A stretch of DNA of 64,000 nucleotides, taken from contig NC_133655.1 in assembly GCF_009905375.1 (NCBI RefSeq), positions 37,376,203 to 37,440,202 on the forward strand, given 5' to 3'. A program made the translations under genes and the position numbers. Origin of the DNA: Apium graveolens. Taxonomy: Eukaryota > Streptophyta > Magnoliopsida > Apiales > Apiaceae. The notes under the pieces were generated by a model that ran no database searches, was not told the DNA's origin, and saw nothing but the letters and a program-made list of their open reading frames with translations. Positions 47,787 through 61,420 of the stretch are shown one piece after another (the first letter of the stretch is position 1; each line of letters starts with the position of its first letter).

Positions 47787-47799
47787 AAGGGGAGAAGGA
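47787..47799 (+). promoter_or_regulatory. Polypurine tract of G1
   Basis: AAGGGGAGAAGGA immediately precedes TGTAATATTCGGG, the 3' LTR start. It is repeated at the head of each array unit (about 52811, 57138 and 61465). Confidence 0.8.
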
Positions 47800-48032
47800 T
47801 GTAATATTCGGGATATGACATGTATTATGTGATTATTATATGAATTTCGGTAATTATCTGTGAAGTGGTATTTGTGTTTGGATATGTAAATATGGTATAA
47901 TTTGAGTATTTTAATTTTTATATGTCCAAAATAAAATATAGATAATTTTCATATCTTCCTATTTATTTTTATGATGATTTATGATTTTATTGGACATTTA
48001 TGGATTTTATAATTTCTTTTTTCGAGTAATTA

Positions 48033-48729
48033 CAAACTATTTTATATAATCGGGAACCAGCCGACCTCAACCGTTTTTACGTTTTTATAACCTGAAACTC
48101 TTCCGAAAACTCCTTCCTAACCTAATTGCAATATTCCGAGTATTTTCCATGTTTTGACTTTTTCGATCCGGCGTACGGTTGTTCCCGTGCGGGTCCCGGC
48201 GCAATATTTTCGATACAAAATTTGTTTCGGTAAATCGATTAAACCTGTATTTTTCGATAAACGGGATCTTTTTATTAAACTATTATAATTATCACTTCAT
48301 AATACGTGTAACCAGGCGCTGAGACCAAGACCGCAATACAAATTGTACAGATTTGGATAATTATCTCGAAAACCGGTACCATTTGGATCTGTTTTTTTTA
48401 AATAAACGTAATATTCTATATCCGGTATGATCCAACGGGGTACCAATATTCCGTAAATATAAATAGCACTTACCGTTTTTTATTTCGTATCGGAAATCAT
48501 TTGCAAACAGTATTTACAGAATTTTTACAAAGAAAATACTATAATTATATTTTGTTCTTCGTAATCAAACTCAAATCCGGAGGCGTTATCGATATCGAAT
48601 TTTGGCGTGCTTATACTCAAAACGAAGCTGTTGATTTGTACTTTCAGAATCTTTCATCAAAACCACTGCAGAATCAAGTGGTAATTCTCTACAAACTATT
48701 TTTAATTCGAATTATTTTGATGTAAATTA
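48033..48729. other. 697-bp segment present in units 1 and 4, deleted in units 2 and 3
   Basis: Both borders carry AATTA. Units 2 (about 53056) and 3 (about 57383) read CGAGTAATTATGAA across the join, a simple microhomology deletion. The segment holds the putative TATA box. Confidence 0.9.
48458..48466 (+). promoter_or_regulatory. Putative TATA box of the G1 LTR (units 1 and 4)
   Basis: TATAAATAG is a strong plant TATA match and recurs at 62136-62144. It lies within the 697 bp missing from units 2 and 3. Confidence 0.55.
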
Positions 48730-48960
48730 TGAATTTTTGTTCGAGAGCTTGTTTGTATGATTTGATGACTACATGTTGTAGAGTTTTTCTTCCTAATGAT
48801 TTTGATATATCATATGATTGATTTGGAGTTCAATAACATGTTCAAATAAGTGTTTGATTCTCGAATTAAAGAAACTGGGGTTTATATACTTTGAATGTTC
48901 TTAATTGGAAATTAGGGATTTTCGTTCTAAGGGTTATTGGTTTAATTAGATGTTACCAGC

Positions 48961-49457
48961 TTATAGATCGTAAGGAGATGAATTGATTGATCCCAGTTTA
49001 ATGTAAAAGGGTTCCGAGTTCGAGCTCGCCGGAGTTGGATGAACACGACGGCGACGGGAAGTTGCTTCGATTTTTCCGGACATACAACCCATTTTCAGTC
49101 CATTCCAGACCCATGGGGAAGATCTTTGCGAGCTGTAGAACGTTTCTCGAGTTGTTGGTTGATTTCTGGGAGGCTGAATGCCTCCGACGTCGTTCCCGAC
49201 GCCGTTTTCCGGCGACCTGGGGGTGGCGGCGGACAAATATCCGTTTAGCCCCAGGGTTATACAAACATTACAGTCAAGCCCCAAAGTTTGCAAATTGTAC
49301 GGTTTTAACCCTGCGACTAAAAGTTTTGAAAACTTACACTTTACCCCCTTGGGAATTCTATTTTTCAAAATTGTTTTTATTTATTTATTTTAATTCCAAA
49401 AATACTTTTAAATTATTTAAGAATTCAGAAATAAATCTGAATTATTCGATTAATTAA
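48961..49457. other. GC-rich LTR block with overlapping open frames on both strands
   Basis: A 140-codon plus-strand frame (49035-49457) overlaps a 135-codon minus-strand frame (49368-48961). Equivalents stand in units 2, 3 and 4 (from 53288, 57615 and 62639). Neither resembles a protein family I know. The openness may just reflect local composition, so I do not call a gene. Confidence 0.35.
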
Positions 49458-51091
49458 TCTTAATTAATAATTAATTAATTAATTAGTTAATTAATCTAAA
49501 TATTAATTGATTAATTGATTTAATTAGTTATTAATTAATTTTAATTAATTATTTAATTTGGATTTAATTATTTATTTGATTTAAAAATTCCGAAAAATAG
49601 TTTTGAGCTTTAAAATATTATTTTAAATTGTTTTCAAGACTCGATAATTATCATAAAATTATTTTGAAGCCGGATTTGGCCAACCGAACCCTGTTTATTG
49701 CTTTAAAATTGATCCAACGACCCGTTTTAACTCCGAAAAATATTTTAAAAATCATATTAAATACCCGAAAGACTGTTTATGACCCGAGACTTCCTTATAA
49801 AAGAAATTTCATTGATTGTTTGACGTGTTATGTGTTATATGTGACTTATTTGTTTGATTGTCGGACTATGTGATCAGTGTTTACTTGTTTTTTTAGCATA
49901 ACTTTTAATCCGTTAATCGGATTTGGGTGAAACGAAGGGTAGATGAAACATCATGACGTCCATGTGACGATTAGAATAATGTGAGATGAATATTGATAAA
50001 TACTTATGATGCCTAGCAGAGTAGACAAGGCGTAGAAAAGGAAATCAGGTGATCAGAAGATGGAATCGATGCGTAGAAAATATAGCAGGTGATCACTAAA
50101 TAGAAGCAAGGCATAGAAAAGTAGACGAGTGGTTGTTGAATAAAGTCATTAGACAAGTACAAGTGAAGTTGGAATCGATTGTGATAAGGCAAGTACTTCT
50201 AAACTTTTTTTTCGAGATATAATGCAAATAGTTCTAAATTCTCTCGTGACATATTGTTAAGTATTCAAAATAGCTCTGTTTTATATTATAAGTACTTTGA
50301 ATCCTTCATCCTTGAACCTGAGCCACGTCATTTGAACTTTGATCCGTAAGCCTTATTCTTTGTGAACCATTTCTTGTTAATTTACCAAATACTAAACCAC
50401 ACAAATACGATACTACTCCACAGATATATACCCATCATATACCAAACACTGGAACATAATAGTTTAAACATATAGAAACTTTTATACTCCACCATACCTT
50501 ATGACACCAAAGAACTAAACCTTGTAAGATCATTGTTCATCTAACACCTGATTCTCTTACAGGCTGAAGGCCATTTCTTATACATACTTTGATACACCCT
50601 TGTGATACTCATGAAGAGCATCATGCCTTTATATAAATATTTCATCACTGTTGATTATGATATTATTTTATTAAGTTATATTGTTATTCATATTGAATTT
50701 AGAATTGGATCATTTTCTTTATATGGACCAGATTCGTGGTCAGACCAGATTCGTGGTCGAATTAGGCCAATGTGTGCCTTGGATCCAGTTTATAAAGCAG
50801 AGTCGTGTGCCTTGCTCGGGGTTAGTGCGTGACTGATCAGCATCCTAACCTTGGTTTTAAAATTTAAAATGAATATCCAATTCTAATGATTGTTTAACAA
50901 GAATCTTAATTCCTCTGAATCATCTCGTTTGACCATTGATTAACCTCAGTTATTGTTATTGTGACTTGCTGAGCTAGTTAGCTCACCCTTGCGAATCTTT
51001 TTATGTATTCTACAGTTAAGAAGGATACGGTGGATAGCGAGGTTTCCCAGTTCAATGTACGAGCTAGGATTTCAGAGTGAGTAGATCGAGC

Positions 51092-52745
51092 TAAAAGGAA
51101 TATGTCCTAAGTCCAATCATGTATTAGGATTTAGGAATAACTTCCTGTGTAATCTGTTTTGATTTCATTGATATTAATAAAAGACCTGTTTTGTTTTTAT
51201 TACGGGCTCTATCTATTTAAGTGTTTAAATAAGATATACCATAGTTTAGAGTAAAGCTTTTTATGGATTATGATGAGATCATAATAGTGAGACCTAAAAG
51301 ATGATAACTCTAAACTTAAATAGTTCATGATCATAGGATTACTAACTGGTAATTAATAATCCGTAAAGATCGGTACATACTATGCTTGCTTCATTATGAA
51401 GGATGTCTGTTCTCATAGACATTTGTGTGGTGACACTATAGCTAGTATGTAGGTGCTTTTTATAGAATAAGTTCACTGAACATGACTCGCACAGCTGAAC
51501 AACTGATGGAGTTCACTCACGTGTCAGCAGTTGTTCACATAGTGATAGTTGTACAAGTATCCTTAGACTTGAGGTCATCATAGTCATCTTGTGTACACTG
51601 AACTATGCTTTGGTTTAGTTCTTAGTCTCCAGGGACAATTATTAGGGCTCTACTGGGTATAGGAATTTGTACACGAAGATAGTGTATGATCAATAAAAGA
51701 ATCTACCCCTTCCAGTGAAGGAAGCGAATGTTCAAGGCTGATCCACTTATGCTAGTTCAGGAATCTCTGGCCAGAGTGAATGAAATTAGAAAGGAGTTTC
51801 TAATTTGCATAGAACTACGCATAGTAAATGGTAAGCAAGTGATTGAATTAGATAGGCTTGACACGAGATCCATGCCTTGTATTTAATCGGGATATTGTAG
51901 GGTAAAAGGATTTATTGTACGGTAACTATTCACTGAATAGGTTCTTCGTATTCTAAGCAGTGAATTCGTATTATCCGGATAGTCGCGATATGCTGAGAAG
52001 TATCCCTCACGATGTAGAATAAATATGATTAATTAATTAATCATATTTAATAAATTAGAGAATTTATATAAATAATGATAAAATAGTTTTATTATTATTT
52101 ATTTCTACTACCGGCTTAATATTGAACCTACAGGGTCACACCACAAAAAGAGAATGATTTAATGGTGGAGGAATTAATTAATAATGGCTAATAATTATTT
52201 ATTTATGAAATAAATAATTAATTGGCAAATTTAATAATTGATTAAATGAGATTTAATTGATTATAAATTAATTAAGAAAAGTTCTTAATATTATTAATTA
52301 AGGATTTAATTTTTGGAAATTAAATCAAGAGAGAATTATTTCTAAAGTGTTTAGAAAAAGAATTAATAATTAAAAGGTATTTTAATTATTAATGAGAATA
52401 ATAAATGGGATAATAATAATAATAATATTTATGGGAAAATTTCAGCTGAAAATTTTGCCTATAAATATACTATTATAAACCCTATTTTTATTCTAACCCC
52501 AATTTTTATAAAACCTAATTATCTCCACCTTCTCCTCCTCCTTAACGTCGTTTTCTTGGTGGATACCGGTGGAGTGCTTCACGTTTGAGGAACAGCTGCT
52601 AAGGATCTCCGATCGTTGCTCTTGGATCGCATATTAAAGGTTAGTAATCGATCCCTATGTTTTTACCACGATTTATATGCTTTTATTTGGATTTTGTATG
52701 TGTAAAAGTGTTTTACCATGCCTCCGCTGCGATTAAAATCCAACA
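51092..52745 (+). mobile_element. S4 in unit 1: Copia solo LTR (1654 bp)
   Basis: It begins TAAAAGGAATATGTCC and ends AAATCCAACA, flanked by CGAGC at 51087-51091 and 52746-52750. AATAAAAGACCTG near 51177 resembles a poly(A) region. It contains ATTAATTAATTAAT palindromes and a TATA-like CCTATAAATATAC near 52460. The expected TG start reads TA. It has no internal domain. Confidence 0.85.
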
Positions 52746-52766
52746 CGAGCTAGCAGGAGCTTACAA

Positions 52767-55700
52767 CCCTGAGTTATTTGCTTAAGTGATTCTGAGGACA
52801 GAATCCTTTTAAGGGGAGAAGGATGTAATATTCGGGATATGACATGTATTATGTGATTATTATATGAATTTCGGTAATTATCTGTGAAGTGGTATTTGTG
52901 TTTGGATATGTAAATATGGTATAATTTGAGTATTTTAATTTTTATATGTCCAAAATAAAATATAGATAATTTTCTTATCTTCCTATTTATTTTTATGATG
53001 ATTTATGATTTTATTGGACATTTATGGATTTTATAATTTCTTTTTTCGAGTAATTATGAATTTTTGTTCGAGAGCTTGTTTGTATGATTTGATGACTGCA
53101 TGTTGTAGAGTTTTTCTTCCTAATGATTTTGATATATTATATGATTGATTTGGAGTTCAATAACATGTTCAAATAAGTGTTTGATTCTCGAATTAAAGAA
53201 ACTGGGGTTTATATACTTTGAATGTTCTTAATTGGAAATTAGGGATTTTTGTTCTAAGGGTTATTGGTTTAATTAGATGTTACCAGCTTATAGATCGTAA
53301 GGAGAGGAATTGATTGATCCCGGTTTAATGTAAAAGGGTTCCCAGTTCGAGCTCGCCGGAGTTGGACGAACACGACGGCGACGGGAAGTTGCTTCGATTT
53401 TTCCGGACATACAACCCATTTTCAGTCCATTCCAGACCCATGGGGAAGATCTTTGCGAGCTGTAGAACGTTTCTCGAGTTGTTGGTTGATTTCTGGGAGG
53501 CTGAACGCCTCCGACGTCGTTCCCGACGCCGTTTTCCGACGACCTGGGGGTGGCGGCGGACAAATATCCGTTTAGCCCCAGGGTTATACAAACATTACAG
53601 TCAAGCCCCAAAGTTTGCAAATTGTACGGTTTTAACCCTGCGACTAAAAGTTTTGAAAACTTACACTTTACCCCCTTGGGAATTCTATTTTTCAAAATTG
53701 TTTTTATTTATTTATTTTAATTCCAAAAATACTTTTAAATTATTTAAGAATTCAGAAATAAATCTGAATTATTCGATTAATTAATCTTAATTAATAATTA
53801 ATTAATTAATTAGTTAATTAATCTAAATATTAATTGATTAATTGATTTAATTAGTTATTAATTAATTTTAATTGATTATTTAATTTGGATTTAATTATTT
53901 ATTTGATTTAAAAATTCCGAAAAATAGTTTTGAGCTTTAAAATATTATTTTAAATTGTTTTCAAGACTCGATAATTATCATAAAATTATTTTGAAGCCGG
54001 ATTTGGCCAACCGAACCCTGTTTATTGCTTTAAAACTGATCCAACGGCCCGTTTTAACTCCGAAAAATGTTTTAAAAATCATATTAAATACCCGAAAGAC
54101 TGTTTATGACCCGAGACTTCCTTATAAAAGAAATTTCATTGATTGTTTGACGTGTTATGTGTTATATGTGACTTATTTGTTTGATTGTCGGACTATGTGA
54201 TCAGTGTTTACTTGTTTTTTTAGCATAACTTTTAATCCGTTAATCGGATTTGGGTGAAACGAAGGGTAGATGAAACATCATGACGTCCATGTGACGATTA
54301 GAATAATGTGAGATGAATATTGATAGATACTTATGATGCCTAGCAGAGTAGACAAGGCGTAGAAAAGGAAATCAGGTGATCAGAAAATGGAATCGATGCG
54401 TAGAAAATATAGCAGGTGATCACTAAATAGAAGCAAGGCATAGAAAAGTAGACGAGTGGTTGTTGAATAAAGTCATTAGACAAGTATAAGTGAAGTTGGA
54501 ATCGATTGTGATAAGGCAAGTACTTCTAAACTTTTTTTTCGAGATATAATGCAAATAGTTCTAAATTCTCTCGTGACATATTGTTAAGTATTCAAAATAG
54601 CTCTGTTTTATATTATAAGTACTTTGAATCCTTCATCCTTGAACCTGAGCCACGTCATTTGAACTTTGATCCGTAAGCCTTATTCTTTGTGAACCATTTC
54701 TTGTTAATTTACCAAATACTAAACCACACAAATACGATACTACTCCACAGATATATACCCATCATATACCAAACACTGGAACATAATAGTTTAAACATAT
54801 AGAAACTTTTATACTCCACCATACCTTATGACACCAAAGAACTAAACCTTGTAAGATCATTGTTCATCTAACACCTGATTCTCTTACAGGCTGAAGGCCA
54901 TTTCTTATACATACTTTGATACACCCTTGTGATACTCATGAAGAGCATCATGCCTTTATACAAATATTTCATCACTGTTGATTATGATATTGTTTTATTA
55001 AGTTATATTGTTATTCATATTGAATTTAGAATTGGATCATTTTCTTTATATGGACCAGATTCGTGGTCAGACCAGATTCGTGGTCGAATTAGGCCAATGT
55101 GTGCCTTGGATCCAGTTTATAAAGCAGAGTCGTGTGCCTTGCTCGGGGTTAGTGCGTGACTGATCAGCATCCTAACCTTGGTTTTAAAATTTAAAATGAA
55201 TATCCAATTCTAATGATTGTTTAACAAGAATCTTAATTCCTCTGAATCATCTCGTTTGACCATTGATTAACCTCAGTTATTGTTATTGTGACTTGCTGAG
55301 CTAGTTAGCTCACCCTTGCGAATCTTTTTATGTATTCTACAGTTAAGAAGGATACGGTGGATAGCGAGGTTTCCCAGTTCAATGTACGAGCTAGGATTTC
55401 AGAGTGAGTAGATCGAGCTAAAAGGAATATGTCCTAAGTCCAATCATGTATTAGGATTTAGGAATAACTTCCTGTGTAATCTGTTTTGATTTCATTGATA
55501 TTAATAAAAGACCTGTTTTGTTTTTATTACGGGCTCTATCTATTTAAGTGTTTAAATAAGATATACCATAGTTTAGAGTAAAGCTTTTTATGGATTATGA
55601 TGAGATCATAATAGTGAGACCTAAAAGATGATAACTCTAAACTTAAATAGTTCATGATCATAGGATTACTAACTGGTAATTAATAATCCGTAAAGATCGG

Positions 55701-57093
55701 TACATACTATGCTTGCTTCATTATGAAGGATGTCTGTTCTCATAGACATTTGTGTGGTGACACTATAGCTAGTATGTAGGTGCTTTTTATAGAATAAGTT
55801 CACTGAACATGACTCGCACAGCTGAACAACTGATGGAGTTCACTCACGTGTCAGCAGTTGTTCACATAGTGATAGTTGTACAAGTATCCTTAGACTTGAG
55901 GTCATCATAGTCATCTTGTGTACACTGAACTATGCTTTGGTTTAGTTCTTAGTCTCCAGGGACAATTATTAGGGCTCTACTGGGTATAGGAATTTGTACA
56001 CGAAGATAGTGTATGATCAATAAAAGAATCTACCCCTTCCAGTGAAGGAAGCGAATGTTCAAGGCTGATCCACTTATGCTAGTTCAGGAATCTCTGGCCA
56101 GAGTGAATGAAATTAGAAAGGAGTTTCTAATTTGCATAGAACTACGCATAGTAAATGGTAAGCAAGTGATTGAATTAGATAGGCTTGACACGAGATCCAT
56201 GCCTTGTATTTAATCGGGATATTGTAGGGTAAAAGGATTTATTGTACGGTAACTATTCACTGAATAGGTTCTTCGTATTCTAAGCAGTGAATTCGTATTA
56301 TCCGGATAGTCGCGATATGCTGAGAAGTATCCCTCACGATGTAGAATAAATATGATTAATTAATTAATCATATTTAATAAATTAGAGAATTTATATAAAT
56401 AATGATAAAATAGTTTTATTATTATTTATTTCTACTACCGGCTTAATATTGAACCTACAGGGTCACACCACAAAAAGAGAATGATTTAATGGTGGAGGAA
56501 TTAATTAATAATGGCTAATAATTATTTATTTATGAAATAAATAATTAATTGGCAAATTTAATAATTGATTAAATGAGATTTAATTGATTATAAATTAATT
56601 AAGAAAAGTTCTTAATATTATTAATTAAGGATTTAATTTTTGGAAATTAAATCAAGAGAGAATTATTTCTAAAGTGTTTAGAAAAAGAATTAATAATTAA
56701 AAGGTATTTTAATTATTAATGAGAATAATAAATGGGATAATAATAATAATAATATTTATGGGAAAATTTCAGCTGAAAATTTTGCCTATAAATATACTAT
56801 TATAAACCCTATTTTTATTCTAACCCCAATTTTTATAAAACCTAATTATCTCCACCTTCTCCTCCTCCTTAACGTCGTTTTCTTGGTGGATACCGGTGGA
56901 GTGCTTCACGTTTGAGGAACAGCTGCTAAGGATCTCCGATCGTTGCTCTTGGATCGCATATTAAAGGTTAGTAATCGATCCCTATGTTTTTACCACGATT
57001 TATATGCTTTTATTTGGATTTTGTATGTGTAAAAGTGTTTTACCATGCCTCCGCTGCGATTAAAATCCAACACGAGCTAGCAGGAGCTTACAA
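52767..57093 (+). repeat. Array unit 2 (4327 bp)
   Basis: Its first half matches unit 3 and its second half matches unit 1, apparently without differences. It lacks the 697-bp promoter segment. Confidence 0.9.
55419..57072 (+). mobile_element. S4 in unit 2
   Basis: As far as I can read, identical to the unit 1 copy, with the same CGAGC flanks. It was copied with the array, not inserted separately. Confidence 0.85.
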
Positions 57094-60000
57094 CCCTGAG
57101 TTATTTGCTTAAGTGATTCTGAGGACAGAATCCTTTTAAGGGGAGAAGGATGTAATATTCGGGATATGACATGTATTATGTGATTATTATATGAATTTCG
57201 GTAATTATCTGTGAAGTGGTATTTGTGTTTGGATATGTAAATATGGTATAATTTGAGTATTTTAATTTTTATATGTCCAAAATAAAATATAGATAATTTT
57301 CTTATCTTCCTATTTATTTTTATGATGATTTATGATTTTATTGGACATTTATGGATTTTATAATTTCTTTTTTCGAGTAATTATGAATTTTTGTTCGAGA
57401 GCTTGTTTGTATGATTTGATGACTGCATGTTGTAGAGTTTTTCTTCCTAATGATTTTGATATATTATATGATTGATTTGGAGTTCAATAACATGTTCAAA
57501 TAAGTGTTTGATTCTCGAATTAAAGAAACTGGGGTTTATATACTTTGAATGTTCTTAATTGGAAATTAGGGATTTTTGTTCTAAGGGTTATTGGTTTAAT
57601 TAGATGTTACCAGCTTATAGATCGTAAGGAGAGGAATTGATTGATCCCGGTTTAATGTAAAAGGGTTCCCAGTTCGAGCTCGCCGGAGTTGGACGAACAC
57701 GACGGCGACGGGAAGTTGCTTCGATTTTTCCGGACATACAACCCATTTTCAGTCCATTCCAGACCCATGGGGAAGATCTTTGCGAGCTGTAGAACGTTTC
57801 TCGAGTTGTTGGTTGATTTCTGGGAGGCTGAACGCCTCCGACGTCGTTCCCGACGCCGTTTTCCGACGACCTGGGGGTGGCGGCGGACAAATATCCGTTT
57901 AGCCCCAGGGTTATACAAACATTACAGTCAAGCCCCAAAGTTTGCAAATTGTACGGTTTTAACCCTGCGACTAAAAGTTTTGAAAACTTACACTTTACCC
58001 CCTTGGGAATTCTATTTTTCAAAATTGTTTTTATTTATTTATTTTAATTCCAAAAATACTTTTAAATTATTTAAGAATTCAGAAATAAATCTGAATTATT
58101 CGATTAATTAATCTTAATTAATAATTAATTAATTAATTAGTTAATTAATCTAAATATTAATTGATTAATTGATTTAATTAGTTATTAATTAATTTTAATT
58201 GATTATTTAATTTGGATTTAATTATTTATTTGATTTAAAAATTCCGAAAAATAGTTTTGAGCTTTAAAATATTATTTTAAATTGTTTTCAAGACTCGATA
58301 ATTATCATAAAATTATTTTGAAGCCGGATTTGGCCAACCGAACCCTGTTTATTGCTTTAAAACTGATCCAACGGCCCGTTTTAACTCCGAAAAATGTTTT
58401 AAAAATCATATTAAATACCCGAAAGACTGTTTATGACCCGAGACTTCCTTATAAAAGAAATTTCATTGATTGTTTGACGTGTTATGTGTTATATGTGACT
58501 TATTTGTTTGATTGTCGGACTATGTGATCAGTGTTTACTTGTTTTTTTAGCATAACTTTTAATCCGTTAATCGGATTTGGGTGAAACGAAGGGTAGATGA
58601 AACATCATGACGTCCATGTGACGATTAGAATAATGTGAGATGAATATTGATAGATACTTATGATGCCTAGCAGAGTAGACAAGGCGTAGAAAAGGAAATC
58701 AGGTGATCAGAAAATGGAATCGATGCGTAGAAAATATAGCAGGTGATCACTAAATAGAAGCAAGGCATAGAAAAGTAGACGAGTGGTTGTTGAATAAAGT
58801 CATTAGACAAGTATAAGTGAAGTTGGAATCGATTGTGATAAGGCAAGTACTTCTAAACTTTTTTTTCGAGATATAATGCAAATAGTTCTAAATTCTCTCG
58901 TGACATATTGTTAAGTATTCAAAATAGCTCTGTTTTATATTATAAGTACTTTGAATCCTTCATCCTTGAACCTGAGCCACGTCATTTGAACTTTGATCCG
59001 TAAGCCTTATTCTTTGTGAACCATTTCTTGTTAATTTACCAAATACTAAACCACACAAATACGATACTACTCCACAGATATATACCCATCATATACCAAA
59101 CACTGGAACATAATAGTTTAAACATATAGAAACTTTTATACTCCACCATACCTTATGACACCAAAGAACTAAACCTTGTAAGATCATTGTTCATCTAACA
59201 CCTGATTCTCTTACAGGCTGAAGGCCATTTCTTATACATACTTTGATACACCCTTGTGATACTCATGAAGAGCATCATGCCTTTATACAAATATTTCATC
59301 ACTGTTGATTATGATATTGTTTTATTAAGTTATATTGTTATTCATATTGAATTTAGAATTGGATCATTTTCTTTATATGGACCAGATTCGTGGTCAGACC
59401 AGATTCGTGGTCGAATTAGGCCAATGTGTGCCTTGGATCCAGTTTATAAAGCAGAGTCGTGTGCCTTGCTCGGGGTTAGTGCGTGACTGATCAGCATCCT
59501 AACCTTGGTTTTAAAATTTAAAATGAATATCCAATTCTAATGATTGTTTAACAAGAATCTTAATTCCTCTGAATCATCTCGTTTGACCATTGATTAACCT
59601 CAGTTATTGTTATTGTGACTTGCTGAGCTAGTTAGCTAACCCTTGCGAATCTTTTTATGTATTCTACAGTTAAGAAGGATACGGTGGATAGCGAGGTTTC
59701 CCAGTTCAATGTACGAGCTAGGATTTCAGAGTGAGTAGATCGAGCTAAAAGGAATATGTCCTAAGTCCAATCATGTATTAGGATTTAGGAATAACTTCCT
59801 GTGTAATCTGTTTTGATTTCATTGATATTAATAAAAGACCTGTTTTGTTTTTATTACGGGCTCTATCTATTTAAGTATTTAAATAAGATATACCATAGTT
59901 TAGAGTAAAGCTTTTTATGGATTATGATGAGATCATAATAGTGAGACCTAAAAGATGATAACTCTAAACTTAAATAGTTCATGATCATAGGATTACTAAC

Positions 60001-61420
60001 TGGTAATTAATAATCCGTAAAGATCGGTACATTCTATGTTTGCTTCATTATGAAGGATGTCTGTTCTCATAGACATTTATGTGGTGACACTATAACTAGT
60101 ATGTAGGTGCTTATTATAGAATAAGTTCACTGAACATGACTCGCACAGCTGAACAACTGATGGAGTTCACTCACGTGTCAGCAGTTGTTCATATAGTGAT
60201 AGTTGTACAAGTATCCTTAGACTTGAGGTCATCATAGTCATCTTGTGTACACTGAACTATGCTTTGGTTTAGTTCTTAGTCTCCAGGGACAATTATTAGG
60301 GCTCTACTGGGTATAGGAATTTGTACACGAAGATAGTGTATGATCAATAAAAGAATCTACCCCTTCCAGTGAAGGAAGCGAATGTTCAAGGCTGATCCAC
60401 TTATGCTAGTTCAGGAATCTCTGGCCAGAGTGAATGAAATTAGAAAGGAGTTTCTAATTTGCATAGAACTACGCATAGTAAATGGTAAGCAAGTGATTGA
60501 ATTAGATAGGCTTGACACGAGATCCATGCCTTGTATTTAATCGGGATATTGTAGGGTAGAAGGATTTATTGTACGGTAACTATTCACTGAATAGGTTCTT
60601 GGTATTCTAAGCAGTGAATTCGTATTATCCGGATAGTCGCGATATGCTGAGAAGTATCCCTCACGATGTAGAATAAATATGATTAATTAATTAATCATAT
60701 TTAATAAATTAGAGAATTTATATAAATAATGATAAAATAGTTTTATTATTATTTATTTCTACTACCGGCTTAATATTGAACCTACAGGGTCACACCACAA
60801 AAAGAGAATGATTTAATGGTGGAGGAATTAATTAATAATGGCTAATAATTATTTATTTATGAAATAAATAATTAATTGGCAAATTTAATAATTGATTAAA
60901 TGAGATTTAATTGATTATAAATTAATTAAGAAAAGTTCTTAATATTATTAATTAAGGATTTAATTTTTGGAAATTAAATCAAGAGAGAATTATTTCTAAA
61001 GTGTTTAGAAAAAGAATTAATAATTAAAAGGTGTTTTAATTATTAATGAGAATAATAAATGGGATAATAATAATAATAATATTTATGGGAAAATTTCAGC
61101 TGAAAATTTTGCCTATAAATATACTATTATAAACCCTATTTTTATTCTAACCCCAATTTTTATAAAACCTAATTATCTCCACCTTCTCCTCCTCCTTAAC
61201 GTCGTTTTCTTGGTGGATACCGGTGGAGTGCTTCACGTTTGAGGAACAGCTGCTAAGGATCTCCGATCGTTGCTCTTGGATCGCATATTAAAGGTTAGTA
61301 ATCGATCCCTATGTTTTTACCACGATTTATATGCTTTTATTTGGATTTTGTATGTGTAAAAGTGTTTTACCATGCCTCCGCTGCGATTAAAATCCAACAC
61401 GAGCTAGCAGGAGCTTACAA
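57094..61420 (+). repeat. Array unit 3 (4327 bp)
   Basis: Identical to unit 2 up to about 59638. It then diverges, starting with GCTAACCC instead of GCTCACCC near 59638. Confidence 0.9.
59746..61399 (+). mobile_element. S4 in unit 3
   Basis: Same length and flanks (59741-59745 and 61400-61404), but with about ten substitutions relative to units 1 and 2, for example near 59875, 60033, 60078, 60096 and 61033. Confidence 0.85.

Larger units (their letters stand above)
47800..51086 (+). repeat. G1 3' LTR, unit 1, portion before S4
   Basis: It starts TGTAATATTCGGG, parallel to the TGTGATATCCCG of Gs2. It contains a TATA box (48458-48466), a GC-rich block (about 49015-49260), an AATTAATT low-complexity stretch (49440-49570), GGCGTAGAAAAG-type sub-repeats (50030-50120), a doubled ACCAGATTCGTGGTC (50728-50757) and the TGAGC...GCTCA box (50965-50992). 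No protein resembling a known family is encoded. Confidence 0.85.

Noticed and set aside
48501..48725. 74-codon frame in array units 1 and 4
   Set aside because: It starts close to the LTR TATA box but has no recognisable domain; more likely leader sequence.
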